Part shown: positions 8,352 through 15,063 of the stretch, piece after piece
Position numbering within the stretch: position 1 is the stretch's first letter
Layout of the letters: each line of letters begins with the position of its first letter
Source of the DNA: a virus
DNA: 24,343 nucleotides
Virus record (IMG/VR): IMGVR_UViG_3300025070_000232
Coordinates: 1-24,343 of that record
Reading direction: 5' to 3' (one strand)
The notes under the pieces: generated by a model
Seen by the model: only the letters and a program-made list of their open reading frames with translations
What the model was told of the DNA's origin: nothing
The model's database searches: none
Translations under genes and position numbers: made by a program

Positions 8352-9540
8352 CGAAACTTTAAAACAAATTTCTGAAATAGATGACAGAATAGACAATCAG
8401 ACATCTCCTAAATATAAAAGCGTAGGTGAAGCGTTAGAAGGTATAGGAACAACGGTAGCAGGTATGGCTTCGGGTGCTGTTAGTGCTACATTAGGACTAC
8501 CAACAGATGTTGTTGCTGCAGGAGTAGGTATAAAAGATGCTATATTTGCAGATGACGGTGAAAGAATGGATGCTTTTAGTAAGGGATTTACTGAAGTGTC
8601 TAAAGAAAATATGGGTTCAGAATATTACAAAGAAAATTTTAATACATTACTAGATTCTTTAACAGATAATCCTGTATTAAAAGAAGATGCTAAATCAGGG
8701 TTTAGTGCAGGTGAGTTTGGTGGTGTTGGTGGAGTTGTTGCTAAAGCACCTAAGATAGCTAAAAATGCTATTGCACAAAAAGAAACAGCAAGAGAAATAT
8801 TATCATCTCTAGGACTATCCTCTAAAGCTATGAAAAATATAAATGTTGATAATATGAGTATTGACGGTGCAGTAAACTTAGCTAAAAAGTTAAAGGTAGC
8901 TAGAGCTAAACTGTACGGTACAGATGAACAAGGTAATGTAGGCAATGCTGTAATGGCTATGACTGCTAAACGTGAGCCGTCTCCTGTTAGACAAATGACT
9001 AAAGCAGACCAAATGATTTCTGTGTTTCCAAAGCCTGAAAGAATGTTTCCAAAAGGTGAAGCACCTAAAGGTGGTGACTATTTAAATCCTAAAACAGGAG
9101 ATGTATTAACAGATAGAAATGTATCTTCAGCTAACATAAAAATTAACCCTGATGGTAAACCTTCATTTAATGTTTCAAGTGATAACGTAGATAGTGTTGG
9201 AACTGTAGGTAAGGGGAACTCTCAAATAAAGACTAATTTATTTAAAAAGAAAGCAGGTTGGAAGTGGACAGATACTCCATCAGGAATGGATAATGTGGAA
9301 ACATTAGTATCTGTTACACATAAAGGTAAACATTTTTACACAATAGAAACGGATTTTACCAAAGGTGTTAATCTAAAAAAATACCCTAATCAGAAAACAG
9401 AACCCAAACTAAGACCAACTGTTATAGGTCAAATAGAATTGGGAGAACCTATTGGTGAAATATCAGTAAGAGGTAATCCACATAAAGTATATAATAAAAT
9501 TAAAACATTCAATAGAGGTGGATTAATGGCACGTAACTAA
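8338..9540 (+). CDS. Putative internal virion protein ending in GGLMARN (400 aa), GTG start
   Basis: It starts at GTG 8338, overlapping the previous gene by 14 nt, with an AGGA-type site about 7 nt upstream. Residues ~33-62 are a Gly/Ala-rich hydrophobic segment (GTTVAGMASGAVSATLGLPT), like the membrane-active stretches of the 1157-aa neighbour. A second Gly-rich patch is near 120-130. Residues ~160-200 are basic and helical, and the C-terminal ~150 residues look beta-rich. The protein ends FNRGGLMARN. It is the last + strand gene, and its stop overlaps the convergent mazG stop by 4 nt. A virion or ejection role is inferred from order and composition. No catalytic motif was seen. Confidence 0.6.
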   Translation: MELDNETLKQISEIDDRIDNQTSPKYKSVGEALEGIGTTVAGMASGAVSATLGLPTDVVAAGVGIKDAIFADDGERMDAFSKGFTEVSKENMGSEYYKENFNTLLDSLTDNPVLKEDAKSGFSAGEFGGVGGVVAKAPKIAKNAIAQKETAREILSSLGLSSKAMKNINVDNMSIDGAVNLAKKLKVARAKLYGTDEQGNVGNAVMAMTAKREPSPVRQMTKADQMISVFPKPERMFPKGEAPKGGDYLNPKTGDVLTDRNVSSANIKINPDGKPSFNVSSDNVDSVGTVGKGNSQIKTNLFKKKAGWKWTDTPSGMDNVETLVSVTHKGKHFYTIETDFTKGVNLKKYPNQKTEPKLRPTVIGQIELGEPIGEISVRGNPHKVYNKIKTFNRGGLMARN

Positions 9541-9896
9541 CGGTCATCTCCTGAACCTTGAAGTGTTCCACGTTCTTTTCTACCATGTAACTTCTTCAAG
9601 TTTTCTTTCATAATATCATTCAATGGAACACCTACCTCTTTAGCCATCATGGCACAGTACCAAATCACATCACCTATCTCTGATGCTATGGCAAGTTTTT
9701 TCATTTCAAAGCCTTCCTTATCCTCGCCATCACGTATAAGTTTCTTTACTTTACCTGCAACTTCCCCTGCTTCACTTGTCATACCTAATGCTAAGTACTC
9801 TAGTGCCTTTTCTTTAGGAAAGATAGCAGTCTGTCCTGCCAAGTTTTCATATTTATCAGGGGTTATAAGTTCGTCTATAAATAACTTATCCTGCAT
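9537..9896 (-). CDS. mazG: MazG-like nucleotide pyrophosphohydrolase
   Basis: The motif pair of the MazG/all-alpha NTP-PPase fold is present. Counting from the upstream ATG at 9926, these are SEAGEVAGKVKK (E52xxE55) and SEIGDVIWY (E83xxD86), which would bind Mg2+ and hydrolyse (d)NTPs to NMP and PPi. The tail LHGRKERGTLQGSGDD is typical of phage MazG proteins as I recall them. Family roles are dNTP-pool cleaning or lowering host (p)ppGpp. ATG 9896 is preferred, since GAGGA lies just upstream and the overlap with the neighbour is only 11 nt. ATG 9926 would add 10 residues and a 41-nt overlap, larger than elsewhere in this module. It is the last gene of the - strand module, after RNR, consistent with nucleotide metabolism. 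Confidence 0.88.
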   Translation of the reverse strand: MQDKLFIDELITPDKYENLAGQTAIFPKEKALEYLALGMTSEAGEVAGKVKKLIRDGEDKEGFEMKKLAIASEIGDVIWYCAMMAKEVGVPLNDIMKENLKKLHGRKERGTLQGSGDDR

Positions 9897-10134
9897 GTAC
9901 TTCCTCGCTTCTTCTTCTATTCTCATCCCTTTTCACCTTTTCTAATTGATTAAAATACGCAGTGTTATAACCACGTTGCCATTCTTTTCTTTCTAACTCA
10001 TTTGATTTCTTAGATGGTCCTGCAATAATAACACGTGCATTACCTACCTTACGTGTATAAGGTCTGCTGTCAAAAGTTGCATAACCTCTATCAAACATAT
10101 GTTTAATAATATGTTGAGGTTTTCTATTCCTCAT
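9886..10134 (-). CDS. Small basic unknown protein (82 aa)
   Basis: The start is ATG 10134 with GGAG 7 nt upstream; an upstream TTG at 10155 would overlap the neighbour more. The protein is strongly basic (MRNRKPQHIIKHMFDRGYAT at the start, and RKEWQRGYNTAYFNQLEKVKR near the end). It has no membrane span and no Cys pairs. The charge suggests nucleic-acid contact, but no fold is recognised. It overlaps the T5orf172-like gene upstream by 11 nt, so the two are co-expressed. Confidence 0.6.
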   Translation of the reverse strand: MRNRKPQHIIKHMFDRGYATFDSRPYTRKVGNARVIIAGPSKKSNELERKEWQRGYNTAYFNQLEKVKRDENRRRSEEVHAG

Positions 10135-10639
10135 ACTTCTTCTCCTCTTTATCAAATATTGTGTTTAATTCTTCTAAGTCTTCAACGTAAAACCATTCAC
10201 CTTTCTTGTTGTATTTTTTCTTGACTAGTAGCTTGTGTATACTTCTCTCAGCTACATGACGATTGTTAACTTTGTATGCCATAACTAATTCATAATTTCT
10301 AAAAGGTGAACCTGTTTGATAAGCATTTAATCTGTCTTCAGCATTGACTGCCTTACCAATCTTGTACCAATTAATCCAAGCTGTGTTTGTTATAGCATAT
10401 ATTTCTCCTTCTTTTGTTTGTTCTATCTTTTGATGCGACCATGCATCATCAAGAGATTTGTATCTGCCCGGCTTATGTAAAGGGTTGGATTTAGGTATGT
10501 ACTTGCCATTGACAAACATTCGAGTTGTATTCTTACGTACATAAGAAGACAATCTTTCTCGCCTACCTGATGGTCTTACATACCACAGTTCACCATCTTC
10601 AAACGTAGCAGGTGTTCTTAAGCTATCTGTTAAGTCCAT
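10124..10639 (-). CDS. T5orf172 / MUG113-type GIY-YIG superfamily protein
   Basis: Residues ~78-150 carry the GIY-YIG-like signature of the T5orf172/MUG113 group: GEIYAITN (78-85, the 'GIY' strand), WYKIG (91-95, the 'YIG' strand), R103 in EDRLNAYQTG, E131 in AERSIH, and GEWF (147-150). In GIY-YIG nucleases the conserved Arg and Glu are catalytic, so it may cut DNA. In phages such proteins can be free-standing homing-type nucleases, repair factors or DNA-binding modulators. The N-terminal ~70 residues are basic and could bind DNA. AGGAG 5 nt before ATG 10639 supports the start. It is 8 nt downstream of the 79-aa gene. Confidence 0.75.
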   Translation of the reverse strand: MDLTDSLRTPATFEDGELWYVRPSGRRERLSSYVRKNTTRMFVNGKYIPKSNPLHKPGRYKSLDDAWSHQKIEQTKEGEIYAITNTAWINWYKIGKAVNAEDRLNAYQTGSPFRNYELVMAYKVNNRHVAERSIHKLLVKKKYNKKGEWFYVEDLEELNTIFDKEEKKYEE

Positions 10640-10647
10640 TGTATCTC

Positions 10648-10887
10648 CTATTTATCTTTTATTTCTTTTGGTTCTTCTTGTTTAGGTCTTTCTAGATATT
10701 TTACCAACACATTTAGTTTGCCATTAGCACTATCTAATGCAGATAACTCTTTTACTATAGTATCTACAATAGTAGGATGGTCTCCCACACCTACAGGATT
10801 AGTCATCATAACTTCTATATTAGCTATGTGACCATTCATTTCTCCTAGTAGTTTAGTCTTTATTGCCTGCAATATCATGTCTCTCAT
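10648..10887 (-). CDS. Conserved small phage protein (79 aa), TNPxGVGxH family
   Basis: The product is mostly helical, with HIANIEVMMTNPVGVGDHPT in the middle and a Lys/Glu-rich tail. From memory, a protein of this length with the phrase 'H.AN.EV...NP.G.G.H' is widespread in marine cyanophages and pelagiphages and has no known function. The start ATG overlaps the TGA of the upstream 50-aa membrane protein (ATGA), indicating translational coupling. No catalytic residues or metal ligands stand out. Confidence 0.7.
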   Translation of the reverse strand: MRDMILQAIKTKLLGEMNGHIANIEVMMTNPVGVGDHPTIVDTIVKELSALDSANGKLNVLVKYLERPKQEEPKEIKDK

Positions 10888-11036
10888 TTACTTCTCCCTT
10901 TTGGTTTTAGATGTAATAACTCTCTGATGTGTAACTTCCTACCTTTGAAGAACACTATTAAATTTATGGTAGTGTTGATGGAAATGGCTATTAACAACCA
11001 CCATTGCCACCAAAGTAATTGACTACCTTCTAACAT
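10884..11036 (-). CDS. Small membrane protein (50 aa)
   Basis: A 50-codon frame fills the gap between RNR and the 79-aa gene. Its ATG overlaps the RNR stop by one base (TAATG) and its TGA overlaps the next start (ATGA). The protein has a Trp-rich entry (LLWWQWW), a hydrophobic span (LLIAISINTTINLIVFF) and a basic tail (KGRKLHIREL...KPKGRSK). This suggests one membrane span with the positive end inside. The function is unknown; small phage membrane proteins of this kind include superinfection-exclusion and lysis factors. The coupling on both sides makes it very likely real. Confidence 0.65.
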   Translation of the reverse strand: MLEGSQLLWWQWWLLIAISINTTINLIVFFKGRKLHIRELLHLKPKGRSK

Positions 11037-11055
11037 TAACTAGCCTGTATGTCAA
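11027..11055 (-). promoter_or_regulatory. Weaker promoter candidate at the RNR 3' end
   Basis: TTGACA (11050-11055), exactly 17 nt, then TAGAAG (11027-11032) on the - strand. The -35 is perfect but the -10 matches only 4 of 6. It spans the junction of RNR and the 50-aa membrane-protein gene, similar to the placement of the stronger sites. Confidence 0.3.
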
Positions 11056-12949
11056 CCATCTCACACGCATCTGCTGTGCAAGCTAGTTCTCTACCACCAC
11101 TAGTTGTATCTTCTTTCTCATAATCTGCTAACTTAGACCAATCAATAGACTCAGGCATTTCATGCGATAGTGCATAATATTTTGCTTCATCTATATCTTG
11201 ATAAGGTGCTTGAGCATATGTATGGTCACTGAATGGTAGGAATGATATACCTGATACTTCATCAAAGTTTTTATATACCCATGCTCCTACTTCCATCCAC
11301 TCATCTTCCTTAACAGACACAGTAACAGAAGGCTTGTGTTCACACCAATGTCTTTGGAACATGAGCCAATACTCTAACTGTTCTATAGCTGTCATATCTG
11401 TCCTAGTTGTAGCACCTGAAGGTGACTTCATAGGAAAGCTAAACACAGTTGTACTGTCAGGCTTCATAACGTCAGGCTCACTTGGTATGCCACTTTCTTT
11501 CATAAACTGTGTGATAGGGTCTTTGTTATCACCACGTACAGTTCTGATGTAATAGTCATTATGTCTAGCATGAATACCTGAAGCACTGTCAACTAATTGA
11601 CTAACTGTACCACTAGGTTTGACACAAGTTATAGCAGTTGACTGTGGTATGCCTAAATCTTTAGCCATCTTCTTGTTAGTTTCTACTGCTACATCTCTTA
11701 GTATCTGTAGTATCTCTTCTGTCCATATAGGGCAGTCAAGAATACCTGTTAGGGAAACTCCTAATAGTCTTTCTTCCTCTGTATTATCCTTCCATACCTT
11801 ACGTAAATATTTAAAATTAGTAAGAGTTGATTGGAATGTACCAAGTATAGTAGCTACACGTACCTTTTCTTTCAAAGATTCTAAACCATCTGTAACTCTG
11901 CATACTACCTCTGTAAGATTACAGAACTGATATGGTCTAAGTATAATCTCACTACATGGATTACAACCAAAGTAGTGGTCAGTTTCTCGTCTACCATTCT
12001 CAGATGCCTTAACTTTAGCTGCTTGTCTATTAAAGATGCCACGTTCACCTGACTTAGATTCATATAAGGATGTCCACTCTCGCATGAATGTACCCATCTC
12101 AGGCTTGCCTTTAAATGCTACAGAGTTATTAGCCAATGCTCGTTGCCCTTCATTCTCCCACCATTGACCTGACTTAGCATGTCTCATTTGGTCATCACCT
12201 AAGTTAGACAATGATATAAGAGCAGACCTACGTACACCACCAACAACTACAACTTCACCAATCTTGCACATAATATCATGGCACTCAATAGGAAACAATC
12301 GTCTGCCTTTAGCACCCTTGAACTTTTCTATACAGAATCTGAATAGTTCTTCTAGTGGTGCAGGTCCTGATGCCCTACCACCAAATGTCTTCAGTCTTGC
12401 ACCTGCTGGTCTGACCTGTGATACATCCCAAGTAGGCACTTGCCCTACATATAGCATAGCAATAAGTTCTCTCAAGGACTTTGCCCAACCGGGTCGGCTG
12501 TCACCGACAGTGATGATAGTAGTGCTGTCCTCAAAGTGCTCATTGACTATGGGTAGCTTATCTACATTCTCACGTTCAACAGAGAAGCCAACACCTGTGC
12601 CACACATAAGTATGTACATACATTCATCAAATGAACGTGGACTATCCACAGGTATGTAGCTACAGTTGTAACCACCAACATGACACCTATCTAATGCAGG
12701 TCCTGCTGTCATCAAGGCTCTCATACTTGGCATGACACCTAGATTCATTATCTGTGATGTCATCTTTTCTTTCAAGGCTTTAGTAATAGTATAGTTATGA
12801 TTCTTAGACAGATGATTAGTCATGTAGTCAAAGTATCTGTCTACAGTTTCTCCCCAATTCTCTCTTCGTTGTTCATCTTCTTTCCACCTTGCATAGCGAG
12901 ACAATGCTATGAAGTTTTGATAGTCTGTTGGTAAATAGTTATTTAGCAT
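11036..12949 (-). CDS. nrdJ: Class II (adenosylcobalamin-dependent) monomeric ribonucleoside-triphosphate reductase
   Basis: It reduces ribonucleotides to deoxyribonucleotides for phage DNA synthesis, using coenzyme B12 to make the thiyl radical. All key positions of the Lactobacillus-type monomeric enzyme (RTPR) can be placed: the redox Cys C96 (YNCSYIPV); the block GCNPCSEIIL with N330, radical Cys C332 and E334; the partner C343 (QFCNLTEV); and a C-terminal pair C624/C629 (ACTADAC), spaced as in the RTPR re-reduction pair. KPSGTVSQLVDSASGIH is the phosphate-binding loop. At 637 aa it is shorter than the ~739-aa RTPR. No class I beta subunit gene is nearby. The start is ATG 12949, 3 nt after the upstream stop, with GGAG in the overlap. 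Confidence 0.9.
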   Translation of the reverse strand: MLNNYLPTDYQNFIALSRYARWKEDEQRRENWGETVDRYFDYMTNHLSKNHNYTITKALKEKMTSQIMNLGVMPSMRALMTAGPALDRCHVGGYNCSYIPVDSPRSFDECMYILMCGTGVGFSVERENVDKLPIVNEHFEDSTTIITVGDSRPGWAKSLRELIAMLYVGQVPTWDVSQVRPAGARLKTFGGRASGPAPLEELFRFCIEKFKGAKGRRLFPIECHDIMCKIGEVVVVGGVRRSALISLSNLGDDQMRHAKSGQWWENEGQRALANNSVAFKGKPEMGTFMREWTSLYESKSGERGIFNRQAAKVKASENGRRETDHYFGCNPCSEIILRPYQFCNLTEVVCRVTDGLESLKEKVRVATILGTFQSTLTNFKYLRKVWKDNTEEERLLGVSLTGILDCPIWTEEILQILRDVAVETNKKMAKDLGIPQSTAITCVKPSGTVSQLVDSASGIHARHNDYYIRTVRGDNKDPITQFMKESGIPSEPDVMKPDSTTVFSFPMKSPSGATTRTDMTAIEQLEYWLMFQRHWCEHKPSVTVSVKEDEWMEVGAWVYKNFDEVSGISFLPFSDHTYAQAPYQDIDEAKYYALSHEMPESIDWSKLADYEKEDTTSGGRELACTADACEMVDIQAS

Positions 12950-12952
12950 TTC

Positions 12953-13114
12953 TTACTCCATTAATACTTTCATGTGTTTAACTTTAACACCTTCTAAATC
13001 GTGAAACAGTTCATTCATATAATCTTCAAAGTCTTCAGTAACATCCTCATCTGAAGGTATGGGATAGTCTTCAGGGTCTACTTCTAATGTTAGCATGATT
13101 TTAACTTTTATCAT
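12953..13114 (-). CDS. Small acidic protein (53 aa)
   Basis: A 53-codon frame fills the interval between the DUF3310 gene and RNR. It reads MIKVKIMLTLEVDPEDYPIP, an acidic middle (SDEDVTEDFEDYMNEL), then EGVKVKHMKVLME. The strand-acidic helix-strand pattern resembles a small protein that I recall from many marine phages ('MIKVKL..EVD...IP...D'). Its start overlaps the DUF3310 end by 14 nt and its stop lies 3 nt before the RNR ATG, so the three are co-translated. The function is unknown. Confidence 0.65.
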   Translation of the reverse strand: MIKVKIMLTLEVDPEDYPIPSDEDVTEDFEDYMNELFHDLEGVKVKHMKVLME

Positions 13115-13406
13115 TGTACACCTCTATAAGTTTATTGAGATACCATTGTGCTTTTTCTAAGTCTTCAAGACCATTTTTATATTCGTATCTCCATATATAC
13201 TTTAATATATTACCCTGTAAGTAATACTTAAACCCTTCATTAGTAGCTGCACCAATAGCATCAATAGTTTCAATACCTGCTTTGTTGTAATGAACAGGAT
13301 GATTGACCATATCCTCTTTGGGAGAACCACCTAAATAATTAACTCCATTATCATTATTCTGCATTTTCTCTGCCATTTTTCTCATATACTCCATATGTCT
13401 CAACAT
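13101..13406 (-). CDS. DUF3310 family protein (101 aa)
   Basis: Residues ~33-97 match DUF3310, a short helical phage domain often annotated as a nucleotide-kinase-like protein. Seen here are VNHPVHYNKAGIETIDAIGA, the GFKYYLQGNILKYIWRYEYK core and LEDLEKAQWYLNKLIEVY. The biochemical role is not established. It sits in the nucleotide and recombination part of the module, between endonuclease I and RNR. ATG 13406 overlaps the previous TAA by one base. The first ~30 residues are Met-rich and polar and lie outside the domain. Confidence 0.85.
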   Translation of the reverse strand: MLRHMEYMRKMAEKMQNNDNGVNYLGGSPKEDMVNHPVHYNKAGIETIDAIGAATNEGFKYYLQGNILKYIWRYEYKNGLEDLEKAQWYLNKLIEVYNDKS

Positions 13407-13756
13407 TATGCATTACCATCAGTGTCTGCATCAAAAGACAATACCACAACATTGTCATGTTTGTCAACTACTTTTGCTTTTTTCTTTTCAGGTGTAAAGG
13501 CTACATCATCAAATGCATCAGCTTTATCTTCTAGCTTTTTTCTTACATACTCATCTTCTTCCATAACAGGAACTGAAGAGCAGACTACCTTACAAAAAGA
13601 AAGTACTCCATAGTAATCATCATCTGTAAGAGGATTGTCTACAGATGTAATGATTGACAAGTCTACTTCTCCTGTCCAATCTCTTTTGCTATCTAGTCTA
13701 GGTCGTATGTTTATTATAAAGTCTTCATTTTTTATCTGCTTTATTACATTTTTCAC
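13406..13756 (-). CDS. Unknown protein (116 aa), GTG start
   Basis: It starts with GTG 13756 in a GTGA overlap with the endonuclease I stop. AGGAG lies 6 nt upstream and no in-frame ATG is near. The first ~60 residues look like an alpha/beta domain (FIINIRPRLDSKRDWTGEVD, then YYGVLSFCKVVCSSVP). The C-terminal half is charged: acidic (MEEDEYVRKKLEDKADAFDD), then Lys-rich, ending in an acidic tail (SFDADTDGNA). No family is recognised. Its place between the junction resolvase and DUF3310 suggests a replication or recombination accessory, but this is inference only. Confidence 0.6.
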   Translation of the reverse strand: MKNVIKQIKNEDFIINIRPRLDSKRDWTGEVDLSIITSVDNPLTDDDYYGVLSFCKVVCSSVPVMEEDEYVRKKLEDKADAFDDVAFTPEKKKAKVVDKHDNVVVLSFDADTDGNA

Positions 13757-14211
13757 TTGGTTCTCCTCACTTTACTTCCTGCAAATTTAATAAAATTAAG
13801 GTGTCTGTTTTTACCTTTTTCTTTAAGCCAATCTTCAGGTATTATTCTGTCGTAATATCTGAAGCCATGTTTAATACACCACTCTGCGTATGTAGATTTC
13901 GCACCTTTGCTTAGCTTACTTCGACTGTTTGTAAATACAAATCTAATATCTAGCTTAGGGTGTTGCTTCTTTATGCACAGATGCTTTCTTCTGTCTGTAG
14001 TTAAAAACCTACCTTTAGTTTCTATTATTATGCCATTGTTTAGTATAAAGTCAGGGGTATAGGTGCGATAAGCTAAATCTTCCCATTCTATCTTAATTGA
14101 TTCATAATCATATTTATGTTTCAACTTTTTTAAATAGAGTGAGATAGCATGTTCTAACCCACTCCTATACCCATACTTTATAGCTTCTCTTCTTACTTTA
14201 TGAGGAGACAT
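13753..14211 (-). CDS. T7-like endonuclease I (Holliday-junction resolvase)
   Basis: It resolves branched DNA (Holliday junctions and replication branches) and in T7 also helps break down host DNA. The T7 gp3 active site is visible with nearly the same numbering: E20 (RSGLEH; T7 E20), D54 (YTPDF; T7 D55), E64 and K66 (IIETKG; T7 E65 and K67). The length is 152 aa against 149 in T7. The region after the catalytic strand (RRKHLCIKKQHPKLDIRFVF) also fits the family. Its ATG lies directly after the exonuclease stop, and its TGA overlaps the next start, so the recombination enzymes are translated together. Confidence 0.92.
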   Translation of the reverse strand: MSPHKVRREAIKYGYRSGLEHAISLYLKKLKHKYDYESIKIEWEDLAYRTYTPDFILNNGIIIETKGRFLTTDRRKHLCIKKQHPKLDIRFVFTNSRSKLSKGAKSTYAEWCIKHGFRYYDRIIPEDWLKEKGKNRHLNFIKFAGSKVRRTK

Positions 14212-15063
14212 TTAGGCACTCTTGAGACTTATATACTGTACCATCTTAGGCTCTTTAGCCTGAGACATCTGTGCAGGCAACTCTTGTAGAGTCTCCCAAC
14301 AAGACTGTCGATAAGAACAGAAGGTACAATTCTTATTGAGAACCATGTTGCCTGTTTCTTTACCTCTAAAGGTTTCAGGCTCAGGTTCAAAACATCGTAC
14401 TAAGTCTTTGGATTCTACAGCCTTTATAGACTGCTTAACTTTATCAAGTTCTTTATCCATATCTATGTTAGCAGGAACATATTTGAATTGACCATTGGCT
14501 TTATTAACAACCCACCAACCACCTGCTTTGTAGCCTGATGCTTTCGCATAACCTGCGAGTTGTCCTACGTAACCAAAGCTATCACCTGAAGCTAACGACT
14601 CATAAGAATCAAACTTATACTTATAAGACCAATCAGATGCAGACTTAATATCGTCAACTGCTCCATCAACAACTAAGTCATAAGAGCCTGATATAGTATT
14701 ATCGTCATCAATTTTAAGTACTACATTGTCACTGTCTTTGTACTCGACATTGGCTTCTGTAAGTAATCCCTTGAATACTGATTCAACTATATCACCAATC
14801 ATCATGTTCATAACAAACGTAGTGGGTCTAGGTAGTGCAGTCTCAGGTCTATTCTTTTCAAACCATAGTTGACATGAAGGTCTACCTATATTGGACATAC
14901 GTAACCTAAACCCATCTCGTTTATTACCACCTGCAAACTGACGTTTGAGTGACTCCTTTATTTCTTCGCCTACACGATTGATAGTCTCATCACTCATTGA
15001 TGTCAAACCCTTAGAAGCATTTTCTAAGTATTGACTAATTGCCAATTCACCACGATGTTGCAT
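14212..15063 (-). CDS. Cas4/RecB-like PD-(D/E)XK nuclease with Fe-S cluster cysteines
   Basis: Nuclease core: E94 (IGDIVESVF), D129 (GSYDLVVDG), D138-x-K140 (VDDIKSA) and Q168/Y172 (VGQLAGYA, the QxxxY motif of RecB-type exonucleases). Four cysteines, C64 (RPSCQLW) and C246, C249, C255 (CTFCSYRQSC), bracket the core as in Cas4 and AddB, where they hold a 4Fe-4S cluster. The expected activity is DNA-end resection, the job of T7 gp6 in this genome position. It is preceded by the candidate ssDNA-binding protein (one-base TAATG overlap) and followed by endonuclease I, forming a recombination and host-DNA-degradation block. The direction of digestion cannot be read from sequence. Confidence 0.85.
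   Translation of the reverse strand: MQHRGELAISQYLENASKGLTSMSDETINRVGEEIKESLKRQFAGGNKRDGFRLRMSNIGRPSCQLWFEKNRPETALPRPTTFVMNMMIGDIVESVFKGLLTEANVEYKDSDNVVLKIDDDNTISGSYDLVVDGAVDDIKSASDWSYKYKFDSYESLASGDSFGYVGQLAGYAKASGYKAGGWWVVNKANGQFKYVPANIDMDKELDKVKQSIKAVESKDLVRCFEPEPETFRGKETGNMVLNKNCTFCSYRQSCWETLQELPAQMSQAKEPKMVQYISLKSA

Noticed and set aside
12264-12659. 131-aa + strand frame opposite RNR
   Set aside because: It is the antisense shadow of RNR, with Ser/Pro-rich composition and no RBS or family-like motif.
14978-15006. TTGACA-N17-TATCAA on the - strand inside the nuclease gene
   Set aside because: The -10 matches 4 of 6 and the site is within coding sequence with no following gene start, so it was kept out of the promoter family.
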